Part shown: piece by piece, positions 37,331-47,365 of the stretch
How positions within the stretch are numbered: the first letter of the stretch is position 1
Layout: each line of letters opens with the position of its first letter
Source of the DNA: Proluteimonas luteida
GTDB taxonomy: Bacteria > Pseudomonadota > Gammaproteobacteria > Xanthomonadales > Xanthomonadaceae
Length of the DNA stretch: 64,000 nucleotides
Assembly (NCBI RefSeq): GCF_021191695.1
Contig: NZ_JAIWPT010000014.1
Span: forward strand, 52,818 to 116,817
Reading direction: 5' to 3'
Position numbers and translations under genes: made by a program
The notes under the pieces: generated by a model
The model's database searches: none
What the model saw: the letters and a program-made list of their open reading frames with translations, nothing else
Told to the model about the DNA's origin: nothing

Positions 37331-40054
37331 TCAACCGGTGTTCTGGATGCCCGCGGCGATGCCGTTGACCGTCGACACCAGCGCGCGCAGCAGCTGCTCG
37401 TCCTCGCGGCCGCCGTCGCGCCAGCGCCGCAGCAGTTCGACCTGCAGCAGGCTGATCGGGTCGACGTAGGGATTGCGCAGGCGGATCGACAGCTGCAGGC
37501 GGTAGTCGTCGGCCAGCAGCACGTCCTGTTCCTTCAGCAGCAGGATCGCGTCGCGGGTGCGCAGGCATTCGTCGAGGATGCCGGGGAAGAACGCCGCGTG
37601 CGCGTCGCCGGCCAGCTGCGAGTAGCGCTCGAAGATCGCGATGTCGGTCTTGGCCAGCAGCATCTCGACGTCGTCGAGCACCGCGCGGAAGAACGGCCAG
37701 TCGCGTGCCATCTCGGTCATCGCCTGCTGGCCCCAGGCCTGGATGCCGTGCTGCAGCGCGGTGCCGATGCCGTACCAGCCGGTCAGGCCGGAGCGGTTCT
37801 GCGCCCAGGCGAACACCCACGGGATCGCGCGCAGGTTGTCGATGCCGCCGTCGCGCCGGCGCGACGGGCGCGAGCCGATCTGCAGGCGTTCGATGACGTC
37901 GATCGGCGTGACGGTGCGGAAGTAGTCGGGGAAGTCGGCACGCTCGTGCACCAGCGCGCGGTAGTGCGCGCGCGAGACCCCGGCCAGTGCGGTGGCGATG
38001 TCGCGCCAGGCATCCTCGCGCGGGTCGGCCGGGCGCGGGCGCAGCGTCGCGCGCACCACGGCGGCGGTCGACTGCTCGAGGTTGCGCAGCGCGAGCGCGC
38101 GGATGCCGTACTTGCGGTGGATGACCTCGCCCTGCTCGGTGACGCGCAGGCTGCCGTCGACCGAGCCGCGCGGCGCGGCGATCACCGCGCGCTCGGTCTT
38201 GCCGCCGCCGCGGCTGACCGAGCCGCCGCGGCCATGGAAGAACATGATGCGCACGCCGGCCGCCTGCGCCAGTGCGGTCAGTTCGACCTGGGTGCGCTGC
38301 AGCGCCCAGCGCGAGGCCAGCAGGCCGCCGTCCTTGGCGCTGTCGGAATAGCCCAGCATCACCGTCTGGCGGTCGCCGCGCGCAGCCAAGTGACGGCGGT
38401 AGCGCGGGTCGTCGAACAGCTGCCGCATCACCGCTGGCGCGGCCTGCAGGTCGTCGACGGTCTCGAACAGCGGCGCCACGTCGAGCGGCACCTCGCCGTC
38501 GTCGACGCAGCCGGCGATGCGCGCCAGCGCCAGCACCGCCAGCGCGTCCGCGGCGCTGCGCGCCATCGAGATGATGTACAGGCCGGTCGCTTCGCGGCCA
38601 TGGCTGCGGCGCAGGTCGACGACCGCACGGAACACGTCCAGGGTCGAGGCGACGGCCTCGTGCGACGCCGCGTCGCCCGGCTTCGGCGGCGCGTCGAGCA
38701 TCGCGTGCAGGCGCGTCACGCGGTCCTCGACGGTCCGCGCGGCCCAGTCGTCGCCGTCGATGCGTCCCAGCACCTCGTCGTGGACCGCGGAATCCTGGCG
38801 CAGGTCCAGCGTGGCGAGATGGAAGCCGAAGGTCCGCGCGCGCCACAGCAGGCGCTCGAGCGCGAACCGGCCGGCGTGCTCGCCGCGGTTGGCGCGCAGG
38901 CTGGCATCCATCAGCAGCAGGTCGTCGATGAACTCGGCGGCGTCGGCATAGCCGGCGCGATGCCCGGATTCGGTCGCCGCCAGCCGCGCCTGCATCAGAT
39001 CGAGCAACCGCCGGTACGGCATGTCCGCGTGGCGGGGGTTGAGCACCGTGTCCGCGCCCGGCAGCGTGCGCAGGTAATCGTCGACGCGGGCGACCACCGC
39101 CTCGTCGATCTCCGCCCTGTCCAGGGTCTGGGTCAGCACGTTGCCGAGGCCGCGCAGGTCGCTGCGGTACTGCGCCAGTGCCTGGCTGCGCTGCGCGCCG
39201 AGCGCTGCGCGCATCGTGCCGGCGTTGACGTTGGGGTTGCCGTCCATGTCGCCGCCGACCCAGGTGCCGAAGCGCAGCACCTGCGGCAGCTCGGGACGGA
39301 CGCCGTAGACGTTCTCGATCGCGTCGCCCAGCGCCTCGTAGAACACCGGCAGCACGCGGTAGAGCACGTTCGACAGGTAGTAGCCGACATGGTCGACCTC
39401 GTCGCCGACGGTCGGCTTGCGCGCGGGCGACTCCGAGGTCTGCCACGCCGAGGTCAGCGCCAGCACGATGCGGGCGTCGTCGGCGCGGCGCTCGGTCGGC
39501 GTGCGCTCGCGGTCGATGTCGGCCATCAGCCGCTCGACGATCGTGCGTTCCTTCTCCAGCAGCACCCGGCGCACGGCCTCGGTCGGGTGCGCGGTGAACA
39601 CCGGTTCGACGTGCAGCCGGGCCAGGCAGGCCTGCAGTTCGCCCGGGCCGACGCCCTCGTCGCGCAGTTCGCGCAGCACCGCCTCCAGCCCGCCGGGCTG
39701 CGGCGCGGCGCTGGCGCGCTGGTAGTCGCGGCGGCGACGGATCCGGTGCACGCGCTCGGCCAGGTTGATCGCGCCGAAATACGCCGCGAACGCGCGCACC
39801 AGCGCGTCGGCGTCGTCGGTCGGGATCGCCGCCAGCGCGTCGGCCAGCATGTCGACCGGCCAGCCGGCCTCGCGCCGTTCGATCGACGCCCGGCGCACGG
39901 TCTCCACTTCGTCGAGCAGGCGCTGCGAGCCCTGCTCGGCCAGCATCCGGCCGACCATCGCGCCAAGCCGGCGCACGTCGTCGCGTAGAAGATCGTCGGT
40001 TGCCGCGAAGCCGACTTCGCGCAGCGCCGGCAGGGATTGGTCGGAGGCAGTCAT
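37331..40054 (-). CDS. ppc: Phosphoenolpyruvate carboxylase
   Basis: A 907-residue enzyme adding bicarbonate to phosphoenolpyruvate to give oxaloacetate, an anaplerotic reaction. Visible hallmarks are EPVFTAHPTEAVRR (catalytic His region), GGDMDGNPNVN, MLGYSDSAKDGG, MFFHGRGGSVSRGGG (substrate-binding Gly loop) and the C-terminal QNTG that is invariant in the family. The length is normal. The ATG at 40054 gives MTASDQSLPALREVG. Confidence 0.97.
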   Translation of the reverse strand: MTASDQSLPALREVGFAATDDLLRDDVRRLGAMVGRMLAEQGSQRLLDEVETVRRASIERREAGWPVDMLADALAAIPTDDADALVRAFAAYFGAINLAERVHRIRRRRDYQRASAAPQPGGLEAVLRELRDEGVGPGELQACLARLHVEPVFTAHPTEAVRRVLLEKERTIVERLMADIDRERTPTERRADDARIVLALTSAWQTSESPARKPTVGDEVDHVGYYLSNVLYRVLPVFYEALGDAIENVYGVRPELPQVLRFGTWVGGDMDGNPNVNAGTMRAALGAQRSQALAQYRSDLRGLGNVLTQTLDRAEIDEAVVARVDDYLRTLPGADTVLNPRHADMPYRRLLDLMQARLAATESGHRAGYADAAEFIDDLLLMDASLRANRGEHAGRFALERLLWRARTFGFHLATLDLRQDSAVHDEVLGRIDGDDWAARTVEDRVTRLHAMLDAPPKPGDAASHEAVASTLDVFRAVVDLRRSHGREATGLYIISMARSAADALAVLALARIAGCVDDGEVPLDVAPLFETVDDLQAAPAVMRQLFDDPRYRRHLAARGDRQTVMLGYSDSAKDGGLLASRWALQRTQVELTALAQAAGVRIMFFHGRGGSVSRGGGKTERAVIAAPRGSVDGSLRVTEQGEVIHRKYGIRALALRNLEQSTAAVVRATLRPRPADPREDAWRDIATALAGVSRAHYRALVHERADFPDYFRTVTPIDVIERLQIGSRPSRRRDGGIDNLRAIPWVFAWAQNRSGLTGWYGIGTALQHGIQAWGQQAMTEMARDWPFFRAVLDDVEMLLAKTDIAIFERYSQLAGDAHAAFFPGILDECLRTRDAILLLKEQDVLLADDYRLQLSIRLRNPYVDPISLLQVELLRRWRDGGREDEQLLRALVSTVNGIAAGIQNTG

Positions 40055-40527
40055 CCGGCAACGTTACACAACACCGGCGCGGCTGTCGTGACATGACGAT
40101 GGCCCGGCGGTGCCGGATCGCGCGACGGCAGGTTGCCGGGAAAGCCGGATCGGGCGTGCGCGGCCGGGCCGGACGCAGCAGGAAGACGAAGACGGAAGAC
40201 GAAGGGGAGAGAGGACCTCGGACGACAGTCCCCGCCTTCCTGCTGCGCCCGGTGGATATCTCCTCCGGACGGAACACAGCTTCCGCCTCGAATATGGCGC
40301 GGCGATGTCGGCGGATGTCGGCGCCGGCACATCGCCGGCACGAACCCGCCACGCAGCCCCGGCGTCGTGTGTCGCCGGCGACACCCGGCGACACACGACG
40401 GAAAACGCGTGCGACATCGCCTCGTTAGCGTCCCGTCAGGCCCTCGTTCGAAAAGCGTTAACGGACGGGCCCGGCGCATCCGGCTGCGGTTGCGTGCATC
40501 CATCTCTCCTGCAGGAATCCATTACCG
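40055..40527. other. 473-bp divergent intergenic region with long perfect hairpin
   Basis: Between ppc and a divergent TonB-dependent receptor gene. At 40363-40400 lies a perfect 16-bp inverted repeat (arms CGTCGTGTGTCGCCGG and CCGGCGACACACGACG, six-base loop). No T-run follows on either strand, so it is not a standard terminator. It could be an operator, or an mRNA structure if the receptor transcript starts upstream of it. The rest shows no gene. Confidence 0.6.
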
Positions 40528-43137
40528 ATGACTTCGATCCTCCGTCCCGTCCATGGGCGTCCGGCGCGGCTTGCCGCAGCGGTCGCGCTCGCTCTGACCG
40601 CACTCCCGTCCACCCAGGTCCTCGCACAGTCCGCCACGGGCGACGAAGCGGTGTCCACGCTCGACCGTATCGAGGTCACCGGATCGCGCATCAAGCGCGC
40701 CGACATCGAAGGTTCGCTGCCGATCGTCGTCATCAGCCGCGACGACATCGAGGTCAGCGGCAAGACCACGGTCGCCGACTTGCTGCAGGGCTCCACTTTC
40801 AACTCCTTCGGCTCGTTCACGCCGAGCTCCGGCAGCTCGGCGCAGTCGTTCTCGGGCCTGAGCCTGCGCGGCCTCGGCACCGCGCGCACCCTGATCCTGA
40901 TCGACGGCCGCCGTGCGCCGACATCGCCGCTGACCGGCGAGGGCCAGGACCTGAACTCGCTGCCGCTGGCCGCGGTCGAGCGCATCGAGATCCTCAGCGA
41001 CGGCGCCTCGGCGATCTATGGCGCCGACGCGATCGGCGGCGTGGTCAACATCATCACCCGCAGGGATTTCACCGGCGGCGAGATCAACGTCGGCTACGGC
41101 GACTCGCACTACGGCGGCGATACCAACGACGCCTCGGCGATCCTGGGAATCGCCGGCGAACGCGGCCGCCTGGTCGCCGGGGTGTCGACGACCTCGCGCG
41201 GCCTCACCTATCTCACCGACTACCCGTGGAGCGAGTCGGGCGCCTCGACCTATTCCAACAACTACCTGCGCGTGGCGACCAACGCCGAAACCGGCGAGCG
41301 CACGCCCGGCTCCTATCTCTATACCGACGGCAGCGCGGTCGTGCCTGGCGGCTGCGGCGGCAGCAACTTCTTCACCAATGCCGCCGGATCGCTGTGCTAC
41401 TACGATTTCAGTACCGCGATGGCCGATACCGCGAGCATCGAGACGCGCAACGCGTTCTTCCGCGGCGATTACGATCTGACCGAGAACTGGAGCCTGTTCT
41501 TCAATACCTACATCAACAAGAAGAACAGCAAGGGCGTCTATGCGCCGGTACCGGAGAACATCTTCGTCGCTGCCGGCACCCCGAACAACCTGACCGGAGA
41601 GGATGCCTACATCAAGCACCGCTTCGCCGCGCTGGGCAACCGCTACACCTATCAGAACGAGGACAGCCACGACGTCACGCTCGGCCTGCAGGGGCGTTTC
41701 AGCGACCGCATCGGCGGCGAGATCGGCATCCGCAGCAACCTCGCCCGGGTCAACGAGACCGGCTACAACTACGTCAACATCCCGGTCGCCGAGCAGCTGT
41801 TCGCCAGCGGCGAGTACAACGCACTGGATCCCGAATCCAACAGCGAGGACGTGCTGAACCAGATCCGCACGACCACCGGCCGCAAGATGCTCTACCGCCA
41901 GAACGAGCTGTTCGGGCAGCTGGACTTCGACCTGTTCGAGCTGGCCGGCGGCACCTCGGCGCTGGCGATCGGCGCCGAGTACCGCGAAGAATGGTACGAG
42001 GACATCTACGACCAGCAGTCGGCGGCCGGCAACGTCGGCGGCTCGTCCGGCAATTCGGCGGTCGGCAGCCGCACCCAGTCCGCGGCGTACGCCGAGTGGG
42101 TCCTGCCGTTCCTGCCGGGCTTGGAGCTCGACCTGGCGCTGCGCCACGACGACTACTCCGATTTCGGCAGCAGCACCTCGCCGAAGGTGTCGCTGCGCTG
42201 GCAACCGCTCGACGCATTGACCTTCCGCGCCTCCTACGGCGAGGGTTTCCGCGCACCGTCGCTGCCGGCGTTGAACCAGCAGGACGCGTTCTCGGCCGAT
42301 ACGGTGTCGGACCCGGCCACTGCACTCGCCTACGGGTTGCCCGAGAGCACCGCGATCCAGATCAACGCCTACCACGTCGCCACCCCCGACCTGCAGCCGG
42401 AAACCTCCAGGCAGTTCTCGGTCGGCGCCTCCTGGGATGCGACCGACTGGCTGAACCTGACGCTCGACTGGTACAGCACGCGCATCGACAACCAGATCAA
42501 GTGGTTCTCGTCGCAGACCGTGATCAGCCGCACCGCGAACGGCCAGTACCTGCCCGAGCACCTGTACCTGGTGCGCAACGACGACGGCTCGCTGCAGACC
42601 GTCTACGCCGGCTACGGCAACGAGGGCCAGGTGGACACCGACGGACTCGACCTCGCCGTGCGCACGCAGTTCGACTTCGGCCGCTGGGGCCGGCTGCAGA
42701 ACCGCCTGCAGGCCAACTGGGTGCACAGCTACGAGATCAGCAGCCAGTACGGCAGCGACGAGTACATCGGCAGCGACGGCTATCCCGAATGGCGGGCCAC
42801 GCTGGACAACCGCTGGGACATCGGCGACTTCAGCGTCAACTGGAAGATCAACGCGATCGGCTACGAGCCGGCCTACTACGTCGCCTACTACGACGGCGAC
42901 TACAGCTGCAGCGAACTGGTCGAATGGGGATATGCCGGACGCTGCAGCGGTGCCTACGTCACCCATGACGTGCAGCTGAGCTACCGGGCGCCATGGCAGG
43001 GCCGTATCTCGATAGGCGCGACCAACCTCACCGACCGCAAGCCGGTCTATGACGCCGCCTACACCGAGGGCTTCAACGACTACCTCTACAACGGCTACGG
43101 CCGCCAGCTGTACCTGCGTTACTCGCAGTCGTTCTGA
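40528..43137 (+). CDS. TonB-dependent outer-membrane receptor
   Basis: An 869-residue receptor. The signal peptide is within residues 1-34 (core AAAVALALTALPSTQVLA), followed by a plug domain ([54 protein letters not shown]) and a 22-strand barrel ending in YSQSF with terminal Phe. It belongs to the large 'VTGSRI' group of Xanthomonadaceae receptors, whose ligands are mostly unknown. It is followed by a two-component system on the same strand after 110 bases. Confidence 0.9.
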   Translation: MTSILRPVHGRPARLAAAVALALTALPSTQVLAQSATGDEAVSTLDRIEVTGSRIKRADIEGSLPIVVISRDDIEVSGKTTVADLLQGSTFNSFGSFTPSSGSSAQSFSGLSLRGLGTARTLILIDGRRAPTSPLTGEGQDLNSLPLAAVERIEILSDGASAIYGADAIGGVVNIITRRDFTGGEINVGYGDSHYGGDTNDASAILGIAGERGRLVAGVSTTSRGLTYLTDYPWSESGASTYSNNYLRVATNAETGERTPGSYLYTDGSAVVPGGCGGSNFFTNAAGSLCYYDFSTAMADTASIETRNAFFRGDYDLTENWSLFFNTYINKKNSKGVYAPVPENIFVAAGTPNNLTGEDAYIKHRFAALGNRYTYQNEDSHDVTLGLQGRFSDRIGGEIGIRSNLARVNETGYNYVNIPVAEQLFASGEYNALDPESNSEDVLNQIRTTTGRKMLYRQNELFGQLDFDLFELAGGTSALAIGAEYREEWYEDIYDQQSAAGNVGGSSGNSAVGSRTQSAAYAEWVLPFLPGLELDLALRHDDYSDFGSSTSPKVSLRWQPLDALTFRASYGEGFRAPSLPALNQQDAFSADTVSDPATALAYGLPESTAIQINAYHVATPDLQPETSRQFSVGASWDATDWLNLTLDWYSTRIDNQIKWFSSQTVISRTANGQYLPEHLYLVRNDDGSLQTVYAGYGNEGQVDTDGLDLAVRTQFDFGRWGRLQNRLQANWVHSYEISSQYGSDEYIGSDGYPEWRATLDNRWDIGDFSVNWKINAIGYEPAYYVAYYDGDYSCSELVEWGYAGRCSGAYVTHDVQLSYRAPWQGRISIGATNLTDRKPVYDAAYTEGFNDYLYNGYGRQLYLRYSQSF

Positions 43138-43247
43138 CGGCACGGGTGCGGCGGTCCATCGGCCGCCGCACCACAGACTGCATCCCACCGCCAGCGGTGA
43201 GGCCTATCATCGTGACTTCCCCTGCGCCCTTGCGGCCACCCGACAAC

Positions 43248-43955
43248 ATGAACCTGCAGACGCCCATCCTCGTGGTCGACGACGACCCCGGACTGCGCAG
43301 CCTGATCGCCACCTTCCTCGCCGAGCACGGCTACCCCGTCCGGGCCGTCGCCAATGTGCAGGAAATGCGCGAGCAGATCGCCCGCTTCCAGCCGCACCTG
43401 GTGATCCTCGACGTGATGATGCCCGGCGAGGACGGCCTGAGCGCTGCGCGCCGTCTGGCCAGCGAGAATGGCCCGGCGGTCATCATGCTCAGCGCGCTGG
43501 GCACCGACACCGACCGCATCATCGGCCTGGAGGTCGGCGCCGACGACTACCTCGCCAAACCCTGCAACCCGCGCGAACTGCTGGCGCGCGTGCGCGCGGT
43601 GCTGCGCCGGCGCCAGTCCGCGGCCGCGGCCCCGGCGGGCGGCTACCACTTCGCCGGCTGGCACCTGGAACCGGCCCGCCGCGAACTGCGCACGCCCGAC
43701 GGCCGGTTCGTCAACCTGTCCGACGGCGAGTTCTCGCTGCTGCGCACGTTCGTCGAGCACCCGCAGCGCGTACTCAGCCGCAACCAGCTGCTCGACTACG
43801 CGCGCGGCCAGGACAGCAGCGAGGTCTACGACCGCGCGATCGACAGCCAGGTCAGCCGCCTGCGCCGCAAGATCCACGACTGCGGCCACGGCGAGCTGAT
43901 CCGGACCGTCCGCAACGAGGGCTACATGCTGCTGCCGCCGGTCGTGCGCGGATGA
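43248..43955 (+). CDS. OmpR-family response regulator
   Basis: A 235-residue protein. The receiver domain has VVDDDPG (acidic pocket), phospho-acceptor Asp55 (VILDVMMPGEDG), the Ser/Thr switch in VIMLSALG and Lys in YLAKPCNPRELLARV. The C-terminal winged helix contains LSDGEFSLLRTFVEHPQRVL and DSQVSRLRRKIHD. The ATG at 43248 is the usual start position. Its stop overlaps the start of the histidine kinase gene (ATGA), so the two are translated together. Confidence 0.92.
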   Translation: MNLQTPILVVDDDPGLRSLIATFLAEHGYPVRAVANVQEMREQIARFQPHLVILDVMMPGEDGLSAARRLASENGPAVIMLSALGTDTDRIIGLEVGADDYLAKPCNPRELLARVRAVLRRRQSAAAAPAGGYHFAGWHLEPARRELRTPDGRFVNLSDGEFSLLRTFVEHPQRVLSRNQLLDYARGQDSSEVYDRAIDSQVSRLRRKIHDCGHGELIRTVRNEGYMLLPPVVRG

Positions 43956-45403
43956 GCGCAGCGCGCGCCCGGCGCGGCCTGCCGATCCTCGCCCGGACCT
44001 TCCTGTTGTTGCTGGTGGCGCTGCTGGTCGCACATGCGATGGGCGCGGCGCTGTTCCTGCTGCGCGACCGCAACTCCGCGGACGTGCGCCTGGCCGACCT
44101 GACCGCGCTGCTGTCCTCGCGCATGCCGGCGACGAATCCGCGCCTGCAGGTTTCCGACGACCTGTCCGCACCACCGGCCGCCGACGCGGGTCACCGACGA
44201 CAGGCCGGTCTCGAACACCTTCTCGCAGACTGGCTCGACCTGCCGGCGACCGCCGTACGCATCTATGTGCCCGTCGATGCGATCCGCGACCCGGTACGCG
44301 GCCCGCCGCCGCCGCTGCCTGGCGGGCCGCTGGATGACGGACCGATGCCCGGCTGGCCGCACGACGATCCCGGCCCGTCGGCGTTCGGCGACGACGGTCC
44401 GGACGCAGGCTTGGCGCCACCCCGCGGTCCGCGCCCACCGGCGCACTGGCATCCGGACTCGCCGTTGCCGGCCGGCTTCATCGCCGCCGCGCGCCAGGAA
44501 GATGGCCGCTGGCGGGTTGTCACCAGCCCGCAGGACGACATCGCCGACATGGGCGAGCTGCTGGGGATACTGGTGGCGCTGGGACTGGTCGCGCTGCTGC
44601 CGCTGGCCTGGTGGTTCTCGCGCGCCTTGTCGGCGCCGATCCGGCGCTTCGCCGAGGCCGCCGACGCGATCGGCCGCGACGTGCACGCGCCGCCGCTGCG
44701 TCTCACCGGCCCGGCCGAGATCGTCAGCGCGTCGGCGTCGGTCAACGAGATGCAGGCGCGCATCGTCCGCCTGCTGCGCGAACGCACCGAGATGGTCGGC
44801 GCGATCGCGCACGACCTGCGCACGCCACTGGCGCGACTGGCGTTCCGCCTGCAGGCGCTGCCGGCGGCGGAGCGCGAGCAGGCCGAAGCGGATCTGGACG
44901 AGATGTCGCGGATGATCGGCGCCGCACTGGCGTTCCTGCGCGACCAGAGCCAGGCGCCGGTGCGCACGCCGCTCGACCTGCAGGCGCTGCTCGCGGCGAT
45001 CGTCGAGGCCGCCGCGGGCACCGGGGCCGATGTCCGCCTCGCCCCGGGGCCACCCGCGCCGTTCGACGGCGATGCGCTGGCGCTGCGGCGCATGGCCGGC
45101 AACCTCGTCGACAACGCATTGCGCTACGGTGGGTGCGCGCGGCTGCGGCTGCTGGCCGACGACCACGGCTACCGGCTGGAAATCGACGACGACGGCCCGG
45201 GCATCGACCCGGCGCAGGACGCCGACCTGTTCATGCCCTTCGTGCGCGGAGAAGGCTCGCGCAACCGGGCCACCGGCGGCACCGGACTCGGACTCGCCTC
45301 CGCGCGGATGGCGGCGCGCGCGCATGGCGGCGATGTCTCGCTCGCCAACCGCGACGGCGGCGGCCTGCGGGCGACGGTGACCCTGCCGCGCGGCGCGACG
45401 TAG
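43952..45403 (+). CDS. Sensor histidine kinase
   Basis: A 483-residue membrane kinase. One membrane helix is near residues 15-35 (RTFLLLLVALLVAHAMGAAL) and a second near 204-224 (LGILVALGLVALLPLAWW). They frame a periplasmic domain with an unusually Pro/Gly/Asp-rich stretch (about residues 112-165). A HAMP linker follows, then the H-box IAHDLRTPLARL (His287), N-box NLVDNALRYG and G-boxes DDGPGI and GTGLGL. It is partner of the response regulator just upstream. The proline-rich periplasmic loop is a distinguishing feature; the signal is unknown. Confidence 0.92.
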   Translation: MSAARARRGLPILARTFLLLLVALLVAHAMGAALFLLRDRNSADVRLADLTALLSSRMPATNPRLQVSDDLSAPPAADAGHRRQAGLEHLLADWLDLPATAVRIYVPVDAIRDPVRGPPPPLPGGPLDDGPMPGWPHDDPGPSAFGDDGPDAGLAPPRGPRPPAHWHPDSPLPAGFIAAARQEDGRWRVVTSPQDDIADMGELLGILVALGLVALLPLAWWFSRALSAPIRRFAEAADAIGRDVHAPPLRLTGPAEIVSASASVNEMQARIVRLLRERTEMVGAIAHDLRTPLARLAFRLQALPAAEREQAEADLDEMSRMIGAALAFLRDQSQAPVRTPLDLQALLAAIVEAAAGTGADVRLAPGPPAPFDGDALALRRMAGNLVDNALRYGGCARLRLLADDHGYRLEIDDDGPGIDPAQDADLFMPFVRGEGSRNRATGGTGLGLASARMAARAHGGDVSLANRDGGGLRATVTLPRGAT

Positions 45404-45431
45404 TCCGGGACCGGATCGGCGGATCGCGGTT

Positions 45432-45450
45432 GGCGGGTCGAGACCCGTCC
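45432..45450. repeat. GGCGGGTCGAGACCCGCC-type palindrome, copy 1
   Basis: GGCGGGTCGAGACCCGTCC lies just after the histidine kinase gene. Related palindromes occur at 52259-52276, 61670-61687 and 61713-61730, all in intergenic DNA. This is a short dispersed element that may also serve as a terminator-like hairpin. Confidence 0.7.
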
Positions 45451-45516
45451 TAAGGGTGCTGGCTGCCGCGCGTCGGGGGCGGGCCCACAAGCCCTAACCA
45501 AAGCAAGAGAATCCGG

Positions 45517-45602
45517 TGTCATCCCCGCGAAGGCGGGGATCCAGCGACTTGAGCTCACTGAAAACCAAAGGCGCTGGATTCCCGCCTTCGCGGGAATGAC
45601 AG
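45517..45602. repeat. Inverted pair of Xanthomonadaceae REP-like elements
   Basis: Two copies of a 31-bp element in inverted orientation (45517-45547 and 45572-45602) match at about 28 of 31 positions. Each arm contains its own small palindrome around CCCGCGAAGGCGGG. The pair lies between the convergent kinase and glutamate-cysteine ligase genes. A single related element is at 27100-27128. Confidence 0.8.
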
Positions 45603-45694
45603 TTCTGTTTATGGGAGAAGTGGTCCCGACCTGCGTCCCGGGGCTTTTCCGTAGAGCCACGAGTCCATCGCATGACGGGTCAGCGCAGCTTCGA

Positions 45695-47089
45695 TCAGTA
45701 CGCGTACTCGCGGAACACGTGGTCGATGTCGCCCTGCCAGGCGCCGTGGAACAGCGCCAGCTTGCGCTCGGCCGGGGTCTCGTTGGCCTCGACCACCTCG
45801 ATCAGCGGGTCGAGGAACACGCGCTCGTCCTGGCCGCGCGCGTTGTGGCGCGCGCGGCGTTGCAGGCCGGCGGCCGAGATCTTCAGCGCCTCGACCGCCA
45901 GGTCGCGCAGGGTGCCGCCGCGGAACGGGGTCTTCAGCGCGAGACGCGGCACCCCGTCGCGCAGCGCGTTGCGCTCGGCCATCGTGAAGTCGCGGACCAG
46001 GTCCCAGGCCGCGTCGAGCGCCGCGTCGTCGTACAGCAGGCCGACCCAGAACGCCGGCAACGCGCACAGCCGGCCCCACGGACCGCCATCCGCGCCGCGC
46101 ATCTCCAGGTACTTCTTCAGCCGCACCTCGGGGAACGCGGTGGTCATGTGGTCGTTCCAGTCGCGCAGCGTCGGCAGCTGGCCGGGCAGCGCCGGCAGTG
46201 CGCCGCGCATGAAGTCGCGGAAGCTCTGGCCGGCGGCATCGACGTAGACGCCGTCGCGGTAGGAGAAGTACATCGGCACATCGAGCAGGTAGTCGACGTA
46301 GCGCTCGTAGCCGAAGCCGTCCTCGAACACGAAGTCGAGCATGCCGGTGCGGTCGGCGTCGGTGTCGGTCCAGATGTGCGAGCGGTAGCTGAGGTAGCCG
46401 TTCGGCCGGCCTTCGGTGAACGGCGAATCGGCGAACAGCGCGGTGGCGACGGGCTGCAGCGCCAGCGACACGCGGAACTTCTTCACCATGTCCGCTTCGC
46501 TGGAATAGTCCAGGTTGACCTGTACCGTGCAGGTGCGGGTCATCATGTCCAGGCCCAGCGAACCGACCTTCGGCATGTAGTCGCGCATGATCCGGTAGCG
46601 GCCCTTGGGCATCCACGGCATGTCCTCGCGCCGCCACTTGGGCTGGAAGCCCATGCCGAGGAAGCCGAGGTCGAGTTCGTCGGCGACCGCCTTGACCTCG
46701 CGCAGGTGGGTGCCGACCTCGGCGCAGGTCTCGTGGATGTTCTCCAGCGGCGCGCCCGACAGTTCCAGCTGGCCCGCGGGCTCCAGCGTCACCGAGGCGC
46801 CGTCCTTGAGCAGCGCGATCGTGCGGCCCGGTGCCTGTCCGATCCGCTCGTCGACCGCTTCCCAGTCGAACCGGGTCAGGCCCTTGAGCAGCGCCTCGAT
46901 GCCGCGCTCGCCGTCGAACGGCGGCGGACGCAGGTCGTCGAGGCGGAAGCCGAACTTCTCGTGCTCGGTACCGATGCGCCAGTCGCCGATCGGCTTTTCG
47001 CCCGACGCCAGCACCCCGACCAGTGCGTCGCGGCCGGTGACGGGGGTATCGCTGACGTGGCTGGGGCTGGACAAGGACAGGTCTCGCAA
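45695..47089 (-). CDS. gshA: Glutamate-cysteine ligase, plant/GCS2 type
   Basis: A 464-residue ligase making gamma-glutamylcysteine, the first step of glutathione synthesis. Features of the plant/alphaproteobacterial-type enzyme found in Xanthomonadaceae are [11 protein letters not shown] (ATP/Glu site), [33 protein letters not shown] and [10 protein letters not shown]. The length is normal. Glutathione made here would feed the formaldehyde pathway and the GST in this window. The start at 47089 is the longest plausible; an ATG or GTG further in is possible. Confidence 0.93.
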   Translation of the reverse strand: MRDLSLSSPSHVSDTPVTGRDALVGVLASGEKPIGDWRIGTEHEKFGFRLDDLRPPPFDGERGIEALLKGLTRFDWEAVDERIGQAPGRTIALLKDGASVTLEPAGQLELSGAPLENIHETCAEVGTHLREVKAVADELDLGFLGMGFQPKWRREDMPWMPKGRYRIMRDYMPKVGSLGLDMMTRTCTVQVNLDYSSEADMVKKFRVSLALQPVATALFADSPFTEGRPNGYLSYRSHIWTDTDADRTGMLDFVFEDGFGYERYVDYLLDVPMYFSYRDGVYVDAAGQSFRDFMRGALPALPGQLPTLRDWNDHMTTAFPEVRLKKYLEMRGADGGPWGRLCALPAFWVGLLYDDAALDAAWDLVRDFTMAERNALRDGVPRLALKTPFRGGTLRDLAVEALKISAAGLQRRARHNARGQDERVFLDPLIEVVEANETPAERKLALFHGAWQGDIDHVFREYAY

Positions 47090-47365
47090 TCGGGCGGGGA
47101 AGAACGATGCCGGCCGGACCCATCCAGACCCGCGACCGGCGGACTATACCGTGCGCCCCGGCGTGGCGAAGCGCCGCGCGGCACCACACTGTTTTCCATC
47201 CGTCCGCGGTGCCGGCCTCCGCGACGCCGGGCCCTGCATGGTGCCCGGGCCGCAGGCGCGGACCCGCCGGCGGCGGCACGCCCGCGGCAACCGGAGTGAG
47301 TCTCGATTCCGCAGCCGCGCGGCGGCTCCGCTAGCCTGACCGGACCATTCCGGACAGGGCCATCC

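Noticed and set aside
40110..42968. Very long plus-strand frame overlapping the TonB-dependent receptor
   Set aside because: Out-of-frame reading of the receptor with Arg/Gly-rich sequence and no domain; the receptor frame has signal peptide, plug and barrel.
44284..44450. Proline/glycine-rich part of the histidine kinase as a possible frameshift
   Set aside because: The frame stays open and in phase with both membrane helices and kinase motifs; the segment is a periplasmic low-complexity loop.
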